Shown: positions 1 to 8,258 of the stretch, one piece after another
Numbering within the stretch: position 1 is the first letter of the stretch
How the letters are laid out: every line of letters starts with the position of its first letter
From: FEN-1219 sp039933105
GTDB lineage: Bacteria > Pseudomonadota > Gammaproteobacteria > Steroidobacterales > Rariloculaceae
Assembly: GCA_039933105.1 (NCBI GenBank)
Contig: JBDTOT010000010.1
Coordinates: 1-64,000, forward strand
Reading direction: 5' to 3'
DNA length: 64,000 bases
Notes under the pieces: generated by a model
The model's input: only the letters and a program-made list of their open reading frames with translations
Told to the model about the DNA's origin: nothing
Databases searched by the model: none
Made by a program: the position numbers and the translations under genes

Positions 1-95
1 CACAGGGATGTGCGCAGCCGAGCCGCAGGACGCGATTTCCGGCGTGTCCCGCGAGACCCATGTCGCGCAGGTCCTAGCCGGCGAAACGCGCCTCG

Positions 96-953
96 CTACC
101 GCAATTCGTTGTGGTGAGTGCGGATCGAGCGCGTCGCGCCGCCCAGCCGGTCGGCGATGGCTTCGGCGACGTAGACCGAACGGTGCATTCCACCGGTGCA
201 GCCGATCGCGACCGTGAGGTAAGAGCGCTGCGAATCCTGGTAGCGCGGTATCCATTTGTGCAGGAATACGATGATGTCGTCGATCATCTCCTGTACCGCA
301 GGCGCCGCATCCAGAAACGTCTTCACCGGCTCGTCCGTGCCGTTCAGCTGGCGTAGCGACAGCTCCCAGTACGGGTTCGGCAGACAGCGGACGTCGAACA
401 CGAAATCAGCGTTCGGCGGCAGGCCGTTCTTATAGCCGAACGACTCGATCAGGATCGATACCGAGCCCGGCGTGCGGGGCGCGACGCGCTCGCGGATCTG
501 CTCGCGCAGCTCGTACACCGTCATTCCGGTCGTGTCGATCACGAGCTCGGCGGTGTTGATGATTGGCGCCAGCAGCGCACGCTCCTTCGCGATGGCTTCC
601 TCGAGGCTCGTGTCCTTGTCCGTCAGCGGATGTTTGCGGCGCGTCTCGCTGAACCGCGACAGCAGTACCTTGTTATCGGTCTGCAGGAAGATGACTTCGG
701 AGGAAATACCGTCCGCGCGCAGCTGCTGCACGAGCGAGGGTACCGCCGCAATGTCGGTAGGGCGGCTGCGCGCATCGAGCCCAATGCCGACATTGGCAAA
801 TGCGGGGTCGTTGCGCGTGACGATCTCGTCGACGAACGAACGCAGCAGGGCTACGGGGATGTTGTCGATGCAGTAGAAACCCAAGTCCTCGAGGAAGTGC
901 AGGGCAACGCTCTTTCCCGAGCCGGATACACCACTAATGATGACCAGCCGCAT
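96..953 (-). CDS. rapZ: RNase adapter protein RapZ
   Basis: RapZ is a nucleotide-binding adapter that, in E. coli, delivers the small RNA GlmZ to RNase E and so tunes glucosamine-6-phosphate synthesis. The 285-residue length is normal. A Walker A loop (GVSGSGKS) lies at residues 8-15. The C-terminal signature IGCTGGMHRS, followed by VYVAEAIADRL, is the conserved RapZ end. The gene lies 21 bases after hpf in the rpoN-hpf-rapZ order. The ptsN gene usually found between hpf and rapZ is absent. Whether a GlmZ-like RNA exists here cannot be told from this window. The 95 bases beyond its stop, up to the window edge, hold no gene I can support. Confidence 0.96.
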   Translation of the reverse strand: MRLVIISGVSGSGKSVALHFLEDLGFYCIDNIPVALLRSFVDEIVTRNDPAFANVGIGLDARSRPTDIAAVPSLVQQLRADGISSEVIFLQTDNKVLLSRFSETRRKHPLTDKDTSLEEAIAKERALLAPIINTAELVIDTTGMTVYELREQIRERVAPRTPGSVSILIESFGYKNGLPPNADFVFDVRCLPNPYWELSLRQLNGTDEPVKTFLDAAPAVQEMIDDIIVFLHKWIPRYQDSQRSYLTVAIGCTGGMHRSVYVAEAIADRLGGATRSIRTHHNELR

Positions 954-974
954 GACATCGTCTCCGGCCGACCC

Positions 975-1295
975 TTAGACGCCGCGGAAGCGCTCCACTT
1001 CCTTGGCGTGATGGTCGGTCAGTTTTTCTTTGTGTCTCTTGACCTGTCGGTCCAGCCTGTCGACCAGGATATCGATCGCCGCATACATGTTCGTTTCGAT
1101 GGAGTCGGCGTGAATCGTTCCGCCTCCCACGTGAATCGTCGCTTCGGCTTTGTGTTCGAGCTTCTCGACCGTCAATACGCAATGGATATCGGTCAAGTGA
1201 TCGAAGTGGCGCTCGAGTTTCGCGAGCTTGGTACCGACGTAGTCGCGCAGTGATTCCGTGATCTCGATGTGATGTCCGCTGACGCTCAACTGCAT
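975..1295 (-). CDS. hpf: Ribosome hibernation promoting factor, short HPF/RaiA family
   Basis: This small protein binds the decoding channel of the 30S subunit and promotes 100S dimers in stationary phase. The start MQLSVSGHHIEIT is the family start, so I trimmed 16 upstream in-frame residues and begin at 1295. That gives 106 residues, the short HPF form without the long C-terminal dimerisation domain. Residues such as AIDILVDRLDRQVKRHKEK match the second helix of the HPF fold. It sits between rpoN (44 bases away) and rapZ, the usual rpoN operon position. Confidence 0.95.
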   Translation of the reverse strand: MQLSVSGHHIEITESLRDYVGTKLAKLERHFDHLTDIHCVLTVEKLEHKAEATIHVGGGTIHADSIETNMYAAIDILVDRLDRQVKRHKEKLTDHHAKEVERFRGV

Positions 1296-1339
1296 AATTG
1301 CGCTCCTTCCGTTGGTAACATCCTGATCAAACCGCCCGG

Positions 1340-2836
1340 TCATCCCACCGCTTTACGCTTGCGGTCGCTGGATGACGGGATCTTCAACGCATCACGATAT
1401 TTCGCGACCGTCCGTCTCGCGACCGTGACGCCGCCTGCCGACAACATCTGTGCGATCTGACTGTCGCTCAGTGGCTTTTCCGGGTTTTCGCCGCTCACTA
1501 GTTTGCGAATCTTCGCACGCACCGCGGTCGACGACTGCTCGCCTTCCTCCCCAGCTAGGTGGCTCGAGAAGAAATAGCGAAACTCGAACACGCCTCGTGG
1601 CGTGTGCATGTATTTGTTGGTGGTGACGCGCGAGACGGTCGACTCGTGCATCTCGATGGCCTCGGCGACGTCGCGCAGGACCATGGGTCGCATGCGTTCG
1701 TCGCCGTGCTCTAGGAAATCCATCTGCCGTTGCACGATCGCGAGCGCGACCTTCAGCAGCGTCTCATTGCGGATTTCCAAGCTGCGGATCAACCAGCGAG
1801 CCTCTTGGAGCTGGGCCTTGAGAGCATCATACTCCTCGCCGCGCCCGAGCGAGCCAGCGTACATTTGATTCACTCGCAACCGCGGCGAAATCGAATTGTT
1901 GAGCTCCACGACCCACTGGCCATCGTGGCGGCGCACGAAGACGTCGGGCACCACGTACTCGGCGGCAGGCGCGAACACGGCCGAGCCAGGGCGCGGCTGA
2001 CACGAGCGCACGAGGGCGATCGCGACGTGCAGCTCTTCGTCTGTAGTGCGCAGCAGCCTCTTCAAGACACCATACTGCTGCTCGGCAACGAGCGGCAAGT
2101 GCTCCGCGGCTATTGTTTTCGCGAGCTCGAGACCCGGTGTCGCGGGGTCGAGTTGCTTCAGCTGCAGGATCACGGATTCGCCGACCGATCGCGCACCGAT
2201 GCCCACCGGGTCGAGTTGTTGTATCAGCGTTACGAGCACCTGCTCGATTTCCTCGACGGACGCGAGCACGTCCGGCGCCATCGTCACGCGGATCGTGTCG
2301 AGATCGTCGGTGAGGTAACCGTCGTCGTTGATCGCGTCGATGATGGCTTGGCCGATCGCCGTGACCCGAGGGTCGAGATTCTCGAGTTCGAGCTGCCACA
2401 GCAGGTGATCGCGCAGCGTCTCCTCCGAGCGATCGGCGTACTCGATCGTCGGCGGCGGCTCGGAGCTCTTCGGTGTTTCGGACGGGCCGGTCTTTTGCGA
2501 ATTCTCCCAGTCGGATTCCTGGGCGACCGCCGTCTCGGTGAAGTCTTCGGTCGGCTCGCTTGCGCTCGCCATCTCCATGTCGATTTCGCCGTCGCCGTCG
2601 GCACCGCCGTCGCCATCACCGTCACTGTCAGTGGCCGTCGTCGTCTCGGTTGCCTCCGGCGTCTCGCTAGGGTTTTCCGGCTCCTCGACCTCGAGCATCA
2701 CGTTCTCGTCGAGAGCGGTCTGAATCTGCGTCTGCAACTCCATGATCGGCAGTTGCAGCAGGCGAATGGCCTGTTGCAGCTGCGGAGTCATCGTCAGCTG
2801 TTGAGTCAGCCTGAGTTGCAGGGACGGTTTCAACAT
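1340..2836 (-). CDS. rpoN: RNA polymerase sigma-54 factor RpoN
   Basis: RpoN directs RNA polymerase to -24/-12 promoters and needs an AAA+ activator. The 498-residue protein has the glutamine-rich region I (MLKPSLQLRLTQQLTMTPQL) at its start. An acidic region II of roughly residues 50-130 is rich in Glu, Asp and Thr, followed by the core-binding region. The RpoN box ARRTVAKYR lies near residue 475, close to the C-terminus. It lies directly after lptB, as in most gammaproteobacteria. Within this window its likely client is the pilA promoter, activated by PilR. Confidence 0.98.
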   Translation of the reverse strand: MLKPSLQLRLTQQLTMTPQLQQAIRLLQLPIMELQTQIQTALDENVMLEVEEPENPSETPEATETTTATDSDGDGDGGADGDGEIDMEMASASEPTEDFTETAVAQESDWENSQKTGPSETPKSSEPPPTIEYADRSEETLRDHLLWQLELENLDPRVTAIGQAIIDAINDDGYLTDDLDTIRVTMAPDVLASVEEIEQVLVTLIQQLDPVGIGARSVGESVILQLKQLDPATPGLELAKTIAAEHLPLVAEQQYGVLKRLLRTTDEELHVAIALVRSCQPRPGSAVFAPAAEYVVPDVFVRRHDGQWVVELNNSISPRLRVNQMYAGSLGRGEEYDALKAQLQEARWLIRSLEIRNETLLKVALAIVQRQMDFLEHGDERMRPMVLRDVAEAIEMHESTVSRVTTNKYMHTPRGVFEFRYFFSSHLAGEEGEQSSTAVRAKIRKLVSGENPEKPLSDSQIAQMLSAGGVTVARRTVAKYRDALKIPSSSDRKRKAVG

Positions 2837-2859
2837 GGGAGGCAGTCTAACCGGAGTGA

Positions 2860-3585
2860 TTAGAGGGAGAATCCTTCTCCTAGATAAACTTCGCGCACGC
2901 TCTTATTGGACAGAATCTCGCTGGGCGAGCCCGACGCCATCAACGTTCCATTGTTGAGGATATAGGCGCGGCTGCAGATTCCCAGTGTTTCGCGCACATT
3001 ATGATCCGTGATCAGTACGCCGATGTCGCGTTGCGCGAGATGGCGAATGATGCGTTGGATATCGAGGACAGAGATCGGATCCACGCCCGCGAAGGGTTCG
3101 TCGAGCAGCACGAATTTCGGTTCCGCCGCGAGCGCGCGCGCGATTTCGACGCGGCGGCGTTCGCCGCCCGAAAGACTCACGCCGAGTGTGTCCCGCACGT
3201 GGCCGATGTGCAGTTCTTCGAGCAACTCCTCGAGCTTGGTTTGCCGGCCGACGCGATCCAAGTCGCGCCGCGTTTCGAGGATCGCGCGGATGTTGTCCGC
3301 TACGCTGAGCTTGCGGAACACCGAGGCTTCTTGCGGAAGGTAGCCGAGGCCCAGCCTCGCACGCCGATGCACGGGCATCTTGGTGACGTCGCGGCCCGCA
3401 AGCCGGATCTTGCCGTGATCGCAGCGAATGAGGCCTACGATCATGTAGAACGCGGTCGTCTTGCCGGCGCCGTTGGGGCCCAGCAACCCCACGACTTCGC
3501 CGCTTTCGATCGACAGCGAGAGGTCTTTGACGACGTGGCGCAGCCGATAGCGCTTGGCCACTTCGAGCGCTTCGAGCCTGCTCAT
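2860..3585 (-). CDS. lptB: LPS export ABC transporter ATPase LptB
   Basis: LptB is the cytoplasmic ATPase of the LptB2FGC complex that pulls lipopolysaccharide from the inner membrane. The 241-residue protein has Walker A GPNGAGKT at about 35-42, the ABC signature LSGGERRR and Walker B FVLLDEPFAGVDP. The GVDPISV stretch is typical of LptB. Its start overlaps the lptA stop by 4 bases, implying translational coupling. The partners lptA and lptC lie immediately upstream; lptF and lptG are outside the window. Confidence 0.97.
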   Translation of the reverse strand: MSRLEALEVAKRYRLRHVVKDLSLSIESGEVVGLLGPNGAGKTTAFYMIVGLIRCDHGKIRLAGRDVTKMPVHRRARLGLGYLPQEASVFRKLSVADNIRAILETRRDLDRVGRQTKLEELLEELHIGHVRDTLGVSLSGGERRRVEIARALAAEPKFVLLDEPFAGVDPISVLDIQRIIRHLAQRDIGVLITDHNVRETLGICSRAYILNNGTLMASGSPSEILSNKSVREVYLGEGFSL

Positions 3586-4205
3586 TGCGGCGGGGCGGCA
3601 GCGGGCGCTTGTTGCTCGGACTTCTTCGGCACGACGATGCGGAACAGCTGATCGCCGCAGTCCGTCGAGCCGGAGCTCACGCGCTCCGCTTTGAAATCGT
3701 AGATCAGATCGCAGCCTTGGATCTCGATCTGATCCTTCTTGACCAATGCGTTGTCCGAGAGCCGCAGCGTGCGCGCGACGTGGTCGTAGGTGAGTTTACG
3801 CGCGCCGCCCCGCACCGGCTTCTGCCGCGTCGCCTCGAGTTCGGTGAACGACGCAGGATTGCCCTGAAGCTCGGCGTGCGTGAGCTGCTTGCCATCGAAC
3901 ATGAACACGGCGGAGTCCGCTTCTAGCACGGCGGTGTTGACGGTGATCTTGACGTGGCCCTTGAACCGCCATTCGGAGCTTTGCTCGACGTCGACGCCCG
4001 AAGACTCGTCGGCTTCGATGTGCATGTTGCCCTGCACGATGCGTGGGCGACGTGCTTCAAATAGGTTCGTCTGCCGGTTGAACGTACCGGAATCGAAGTC
4101 GAGCACGAGATCGTCCGAACGCGCCGCGTCCTGTGCACCCAGCGGCGCGCACACGATCGCGGCGAGCAGCGCGCAGACCAAAGTTTTAGCGGACGAATTT
4201 TCCAT
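3582..4205 (-). CDS. lptA: LPS transport periplasmic protein LptA
   Basis: LptA forms the periplasmic bridge that carries lipopolysaccharide from LptC to LptD. The 207-residue product begins with a Sec signal peptide, with a likely cleavage site after the Ala-rich PLGA near residue 24. The OstA-type beta-jellyroll follows, with typical stretches such as FEARRPRIVQGNMHIEADES. The C-terminus is Pro/Ala/Gln rich. It overlaps lptC by about 20 bases and lptB by 4, in an lptCAB operon. Confidence 0.94.
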   Translation of the reverse strand: MENSSAKTLVCALLAAIVCAPLGAQDAARSDDLVLDFDSGTFNRQTNLFEARRPRIVQGNMHIEADESSGVDVEQSSEWRFKGHVKITVNTAVLEADSAVFMFDGKQLTHAELQGNPASFTELEATRQKPVRGGARKLTYDHVARTLRLSDNALVKKDQIEIQGCDLIYDFKAERVSSGSTDCGDQLFRIVVPKKSEQQAPAAAPPQ

Positions 4206-4740
4206 GTACTTTCGATTCTAGCTCCACGATATTGCCCTTCAAGAGCGTTCGAAACCGGCCCGCTTCGACGTGCCAGTCGCCGACCTTGATGCTGACCGGC
4301 ATGTCCGACTCGGCGCTGGAGGTGTTGGGGAAAAATCGCAACGCCTGGGTTGCGATGACCATCGGTTTGCCGCCGGCGCGCGGTTCGCTACGTAGGCTCA
4401 CGTCGCCGGTCAGTTCGAGCTCGGACCCGTCCTTGGGGCCGGTGCCAGCGGTTGCGGAGATGAGCCAAGTATCACCATCTGCCGGCAGGTATTCGATCTG
4501 CACGCCGTCGAGCTTCAGGCGTTGTTGCTCCGGCATCTCTTCGAGATTATCCGCCAGTATTCTGTAGGCGACTCGACCCTGCTCGTCCGTGCCAAGCATA
4601 CGCGCCCCGCGCAGGTAGTAGCCCAGCGGGGGCGTGCCTTCGGCGGAGAACCGGCGCTCGACGGCGGCCGGTGCGCGGCCGTAGAGCCAGGTCGCGACCG
4701 CGAGCGCCGCCAGCACGACCATGACGAACGTATTTCGCAA
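4186..4740 (-). CDS. lptC: LPS export system protein LptC
   Basis: LptC is a bitopic inner-membrane protein that takes lipopolysaccharide from LptB2FG and passes it to LptA. The 184 residues show one N-terminal membrane segment (about residues 5-20, VMVVLAALAVATWLYG) and then a periplasmic jellyroll containing the pattern GYYLRGARM. It is first in lptC-lptA-lptB-rpoN. The kdsD/kdsC genes that often precede lptC are not here; instead the gene is divergent from an ibaG-type gene across 127 bases. A TACAAT hexamer on the minus strand (4777-4782) could be its -10 element, but no good -35 is visible. Confidence 0.92.
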   Translation of the reverse strand: MRNTFVMVVLAALAVATWLYGRAPAAVERRFSAEGTPPLGYYLRGARMLGTDEQGRVAYRILADNLEEMPEQQRLKLDGVQIEYLPADGDTWLISATAGTGPKDGSELELTGDVSLRSEPRAGGKPMVIATQALRFFPNTSSAESDMPVSIKVGDWHVEAGRFRTLLKGNIVELESKVHGKFVR

Positions 4741-4867
4741 GCTCGTTCCAAGAGCGGCGCAGCCGCGGTTCCCACGATTGTACGCGATCGGCTCCAGTGC
4801 GCCGTGACCGGCCGCGCGTCGTCTGCATAGGCTAGACTACCGCTCCCTCGAGTTCCCGCATCGCATC

Positions 4868-5110
4868 ATGGACCCCACTGAGATTCGCGCCTTGATCGAG
4901 CAAAACCTCGGCGACTCCAGCGCCCAGGTCCACACCGACGGGCAAGGGCATTACGAAGCGACGGTCATTTGCGCGGCTTTCGCCGGTAGACGTAGCCTGC
5001 AGCGCCACCAGATGGTGTACGCGACGTTGGGCTCACGTGTCGGACGCGAGATTCACGCGCTCGCATTGCAAACGTTTACTCCTGAAGAGTGGAAGGCGCG
5101 CGCGCAATGA
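4868..5110 (+). CDS. ibaG: BolA family protein, IbaG/YrbA type
   Basis: The 80-residue protein is a short BolA-like domain. The stretch HYEATVICAAFAGRRSLQRH and the ending IHALALQTFTPEEW match the IbaG branch, including the conserved His that can share an Fe-S cluster with a monothiol glutaredoxin. Placement directly before murA, 29 bases away, is the classical ibaG-murA arrangement. The role in acid stress or cluster transfer is taken from relatives and not from this sequence. Confidence 0.93.
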   Translation: MDPTEIRALIEQNLGDSSAQVHTDGQGHYEATVICAAFAGRRSLQRHQMVYATLGSRVGREIHALALQTFTPEEWKARAQ

Positions 5111-5139
5111 AGAGTGGGGGCGCGGCTCGGTGAACGGGC

Positions 5140-6396
5140 ATGGATAAGCTCGCCATCGTCGGCGGCCGGCCGTTGAGCGGCGAGCTGCCGGTGTCCGGCG
5201 CCAAGAACGCGGCGTTGCCGATTCTCGCCGCCACGCTGCTCGCCGACGGGCCGGTCGTCTTGACGAACGTCCCTCAGCTGAACGACATCGCGACCACGAT
5301 CAAGCTGCTGAAGCGCTTGGGTGTGACGATCGCGCAGCAGGGCGATCGCGTCGACGTCGATGCGTCGACCATCAACGAATTCATCGCGCCGTACGAGCTC
5401 GTGAAGACGATGCGCGCGTCGATCCTCGTGCTCGGCCCGCTGCTCGGCCGATTCGGCCACGCCGACGTCTCGTTGCCGGGCGGTTGCGCGATCGGAGCCC
5501 GGCCCGTGAATCTGCATGTCGAGGGGCTGCGCGCCATGGGTGCGGCCATCACGATCGACAACGGCTACATCCGCGCCCGCGCCCAGCGTTTGCGCGGCGC
5601 GCGGCTCGTGCTCGACACCGTGACCGTCACGGGCACCGAGAATCTAATGATGGCGGCGGTGTGCGCCGTGGGTGAGACGGTCATTGAAAACGCCGCACGC
5701 GAGCCGGAGATTGGCGAGCTCGCCGCGTTCCTCGCGTCGATGGGCGCGAAGATCGAGGGTGCAGGGTCGGACTCGATCCATATTCAAGGTGTGGAACGAC
5801 TCACCGGCACGAACTACGCAGTTATGCCGGACCGCATCGAAAGCGGTACGTATCTCGTTGCCGCCGCGATCACCGGCGGGCGAGTCAAGCTCACGCGCGC
5901 CCGGCCCGAGCATCTCGACGCGGTATTGCGGAAGCTCACGCAGGCGGGCGCTACGATCTCTACGGGCGCGGACTGGATCGAGCTCGATATGCAAGGCCGG
6001 CGCCCTCTCGCGGTCGACATCAAGACTGCGCCATACCCCGGGTTTCCCACGGACATGCAGGCGCAGTTCTGTGCGCTGAATGCCGTGGCTGAAGGCACGG
6101 CGACGATCACCGAAACGATTTTCGAGAATCGCTTTCAGCACGTGCTCGAGATGCAACGGCTCGGCGCGAACCTCTCGATCCAAGGCAATACCGTGATAGC
6201 GCGCGGCGTTGCGCGGTTGACGGGAGCTCCCGTCATGGCCACCGACCTGCGCGCGTCCGCGTCGCTGGTGCTGGCGGGGCTCGCGGCCGAGGGCACGACG
6301 CTGGTCGACCGCATTTATCACGTCGATCGTGGCTACGAGCGCATCGAAGCCAAGCTCGGCATCCTCGGCGCGGACATCAGCCGCGTCGCGCGTTAG
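5140..6396 (+). CDS. murA: UDP-N-acetylglucosamine 1-carboxyvinyltransferase MurA
   Basis: MurA catalyses the first committed step of peptidoglycan synthesis, transferring enolpyruvate from PEP to UDP-GlcNAc in the cytoplasm. The protein has 418 residues, the usual size. The start MDKLAIVGGRPLSGELPVSG and the SGAKNAALP loop are typical. The catalytic, fosfomycin-sensitive Cys is Cys116 in the loop GGCAIGARPV. The end, HVDRGYERIEAKL, is also a family hallmark. It ends 4 bases before the convergent protease gene, with no visible terminator between them. Confidence 0.98.
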   Translation: MDKLAIVGGRPLSGELPVSGAKNAALPILAATLLADGPVVLTNVPQLNDIATTIKLLKRLGVTIAQQGDRVDVDASTINEFIAPYELVKTMRASILVLGPLLGRFGHADVSLPGGCAIGARPVNLHVEGLRAMGAAITIDNGYIRARAQRLRGARLVLDTVTVTGTENLMMAAVCAVGETVIENAAREPEIGELAAFLASMGAKIEGAGSDSIHIQGVERLTGTNYAVMPDRIESGTYLVAAAITGGRVKLTRARPEHLDAVLRKLTQAGATISTGADWIELDMQGRRPLAVDIKTAPYPGFPTDMQAQFCALNAVAEGTATITETIFENRFQHVLEMQRLGANLSIQGNTVIARGVARLTGAPVMATDLRASASLVLAGLAAEGTTLVDRIYHVDRGYERIEAKLGILGADISRVAR

Positions 6397-6399
6397 AAG

Positions 6400-7473
6400 C
6401 TAGCCGCCGCCGACCGGTGGGCGTTCTTCGAGCACCGCCTCGGCGGTGAATGCCTTGCCGTCGGAGTGGGCGGCTCGAATCCTTATTCGCTGGCGGGGCT
6501 GCGAGCTCGCGACCAGGTTCATCGCTTGTTGTTGCGTGAACATACGTTGGTCGTTGATATGCGTTATCACGTCGCCGGGCTTGAGCCCTGCCGCAGCAGC
6601 CGGCCCCGTGACATTCGTGACCTGTACCGCGCCGCCGTCGATACCGAGTTCGTGCGCCTGGCTCGCCGGCAAATCGACGGTGTCGACGCCGAGATAGCCA
6701 CGGATCACGCGGCCGTGCGCCACGAGCTGCTGCATGACGCCGCGTACCAGGTTGACCGGGATCGCGAATCCCAGGCCTTCGGGCGTCGGCTGGTCCGGCG
6801 CGGTGCTGAGCACCGCCGTGTTGATGCCGACGAGCTCGCCTTTCGCGTCCACGAGTGCACCGCCGGAATTGCCGGGGTTGATCGCAGCGTCGGTCTGGAT
6901 GAAATCCTCGAAAGTCGTGACGCCCAGCTGGCCGCGACCCTTGGCGCTCACGATCCCCATCGTGACGGTTTGGCTCAAGCCTAGCGAATTGCCGATCGCG
7001 AGCACCACCTCGCCAACCTCGAGGTTGTCCGAGCGTCCGAGCTCGATGCCGGGCAGGTTCGGCAAGTCGATCTTCAGGAGGGCGAGTTCGGTCTCGGGAT
7101 CCGCGCCGACCAATGTGGGTATGGCAACCCGCCCGTCGGCGAGCTGCACGCGGACTTCGTCCGCGTCGCGAATCACGTGCCAATTCGTGACGATGTAGCC
7201 ACGCGGGTCGATCACGACGCCGGAGCCGAGCTCCCGACCGCGTAGCGTGACGCCCGGCAGGCTGCGCGCGGTGCCGAGCACCTTCTCGGTATAGATGTTG
7301 GCCACGGCCGGCGCACTGGCGGCGACGGCTTGCGCATAGCTTGATTTCGCGGGGGCGGCCGCCCCGCCGCGGTTCACCAGCTCCGGCTTCACGAGCACGA
7401 CGGCGAAGGCGATTGCCAATCCGACCGCGACCGATTGCGCGACGAACGTGGCCACCTTCCAGAGCGGAGACAT
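6400..7473 (-). CDS. degS: DegS-like membrane-anchored trypsin-like serine protease with one PDZ domain
   Basis: The architecture is that of DegS/AlgW, which start the sigma-E envelope-stress cascade: a single N-terminal membrane segment (residues 8-28), a trypsin-like domain (about 45-250) and one PDZ domain (about 255-345), total 357. His99 (TNWHV) and Ser203 (NPGNSGGAL) are present. The third triad position is Glu129 (PETELALL), where HtrA proteins normally have Asp; the His-to-acid spacing of 30 residues equals that of DegP His105-Asp135. Function may be retained, weakened or changed. Paralogue assignment (DegS rather than DegQ) rests on the anchor and the single PDZ. Confidence 0.88.
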   Translation of the reverse strand: MSPLWKVATFVAQSVAVGLAIAFAVVLVKPELVNRGGAAAPAKSSYAQAVAASAPAVANIYTEKVLGTARSLPGVTLRGRELGSGVVIDPRGYIVTNWHVIRDADEVRVQLADGRVAIPTLVGADPETELALLKIDLPNLPGIELGRSDNLEVGEVVLAIGNSLGLSQTVTMGIVSAKGRGQLGVTTFEDFIQTDAAINPGNSGGALVDAKGELVGINTAVLSTAPDQPTPEGLGFAIPVNLVRGVMQQLVAHGRVIRGYLGVDTVDLPASQAHELGIDGGAVQVTNVTGPAAAAGLKPGDVITHINDQRMFTQQQAMNLVASSQPRQRIRIRAAHSDGKAFTAEAVLEERPPVGGG

Positions 7474-7531
7474 GACCGAAGTTTAGCAGCTCGCACCCAG
7501 TGTTCGGTGGTCAAGCCGTTGAAGCGCTGTG

Positions 7532-7537
7532 TATAAT
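7532..7537 (+). promoter_or_regulatory. Candidate sigma-70 -10 element for petABC
   Basis: A perfect TATAAT lies at 7532-7537 in the gap between the protease gene and petA. A 4/6 match to the -35 hexamer (TGGTCA, 7508-7513) is 18 bases upstream. The leader to the petA start would be about 125 bases. The -35 is weak, so this is a candidate only. Confidence 0.5.
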
Positions 7538-7667
7538 GAGGCGCTTCGAAAAAAGTACCAACACGCGACGCACACCGGACGACGTGCGCTGCCCACTTTG
7601 GATCGGATACCACAGTTGTTTGAGGGAGGCTTCCTGATGCTTGGCCCCGTTGGTCAAGGGGTGCTCC

Positions 7668-8258
7668 GTGGCTGAGAGCACCGGTTTCACTCGGCGACAC
7701 TTCTTGACGGTCGCCACTCTCGTCACCGGCGGCGCAGGCGTTGTTGCCACCGCCGTTCCCTTCGTGGCGTCGTTCAACCCGAGCGCGCGCGCTCAGGCGT
7801 TGGGCGGTCCCGTCCAGTTCGACATCAGCAAGCTCGAGCTGGGCGCCCTCGCGAAAATCGAGTGGCGTGGTCGGCCGATCTACGTCGTGCACCGCACCGA
7901 CGAAATGCTCGCCTCGCTCAAGAAGGACGAGGCGATGCTGCGCGATCCGTCGTCGAAGGAGTCGGCTCAGCCGGCTTATGCGACCAACGAATATCGCAGC
8001 CTGCGTCCTGAGTTCCTCGTGCTCGAGGGCGTCTGCACCCACCTCGGTTGCGCGCCGCTGCCGCGGTTCGAAGTGGCTCCGGCGGATCTCGGTCCGAATT
8101 GGCCGGGCGGCTTCTTCTGCCCCTGCCATGGTTCCCGATTCGATCTGGCTGGGCGCGTGTTCCAGGGCGTTCCCGCACCGTTGAATCTGCCGGTGCCGGC
8201 GTACCGGTTCGTCAACGACACCACGCTCTTGATCGGTTCCGACACAGGGAATTCATAA
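7668..8258 (+). CDS. petA: Ubiquinol-cytochrome c reductase Rieske iron-sulfur subunit
   Basis: This subunit carries the 2Fe-2S cluster that takes the first electron from ubiquinol in the bc1 complex. I chose the GTG at 7668, preceded by AAGGGG, over a TTG at 7641, giving 196 residues. A twin-arginine signal (RRHFLTVAT) precedes the membrane anchor. The cluster motifs are CTHLGC (box 1) and CPCHGS (box 2), with one Cys and one His ligand from each box. petB follows without a gap. The TAT motif implies folding in the cytoplasm and export into the inner membrane. Confidence 0.97.
   Translation: MAESTGFTRRHFLTVATLVTGGAGVVATAVPFVASFNPSARAQALGGPVQFDISKLELGALAKIEWRGRPIYVVHRTDEMLASLKKDEAMLRDPSSKESAQPAYATNEYRSLRPEFLVLEGVCTHLGCAPLPRFEVAPADLGPNWPGGFFCPCHGSRFDLAGRVFQGVPAPLNLPVPAYRFVNDTTLLIGSDTGNS

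Noticed and set aside
1..95. Possible start of a minus-strand gene after rapZ (ATG at 59-61, reading toward the window edge)
   Set aside because: Only about 20 codons are visible, with no ribosome site and no resemblance to HPr or other usual neighbours.
1730..2863. A 377-codon plus-strand frame across rpoN
   Set aside because: Antisense to a clear rpoN; composition is dominated by Arg, Leu and Val as expected for a shadow frame.
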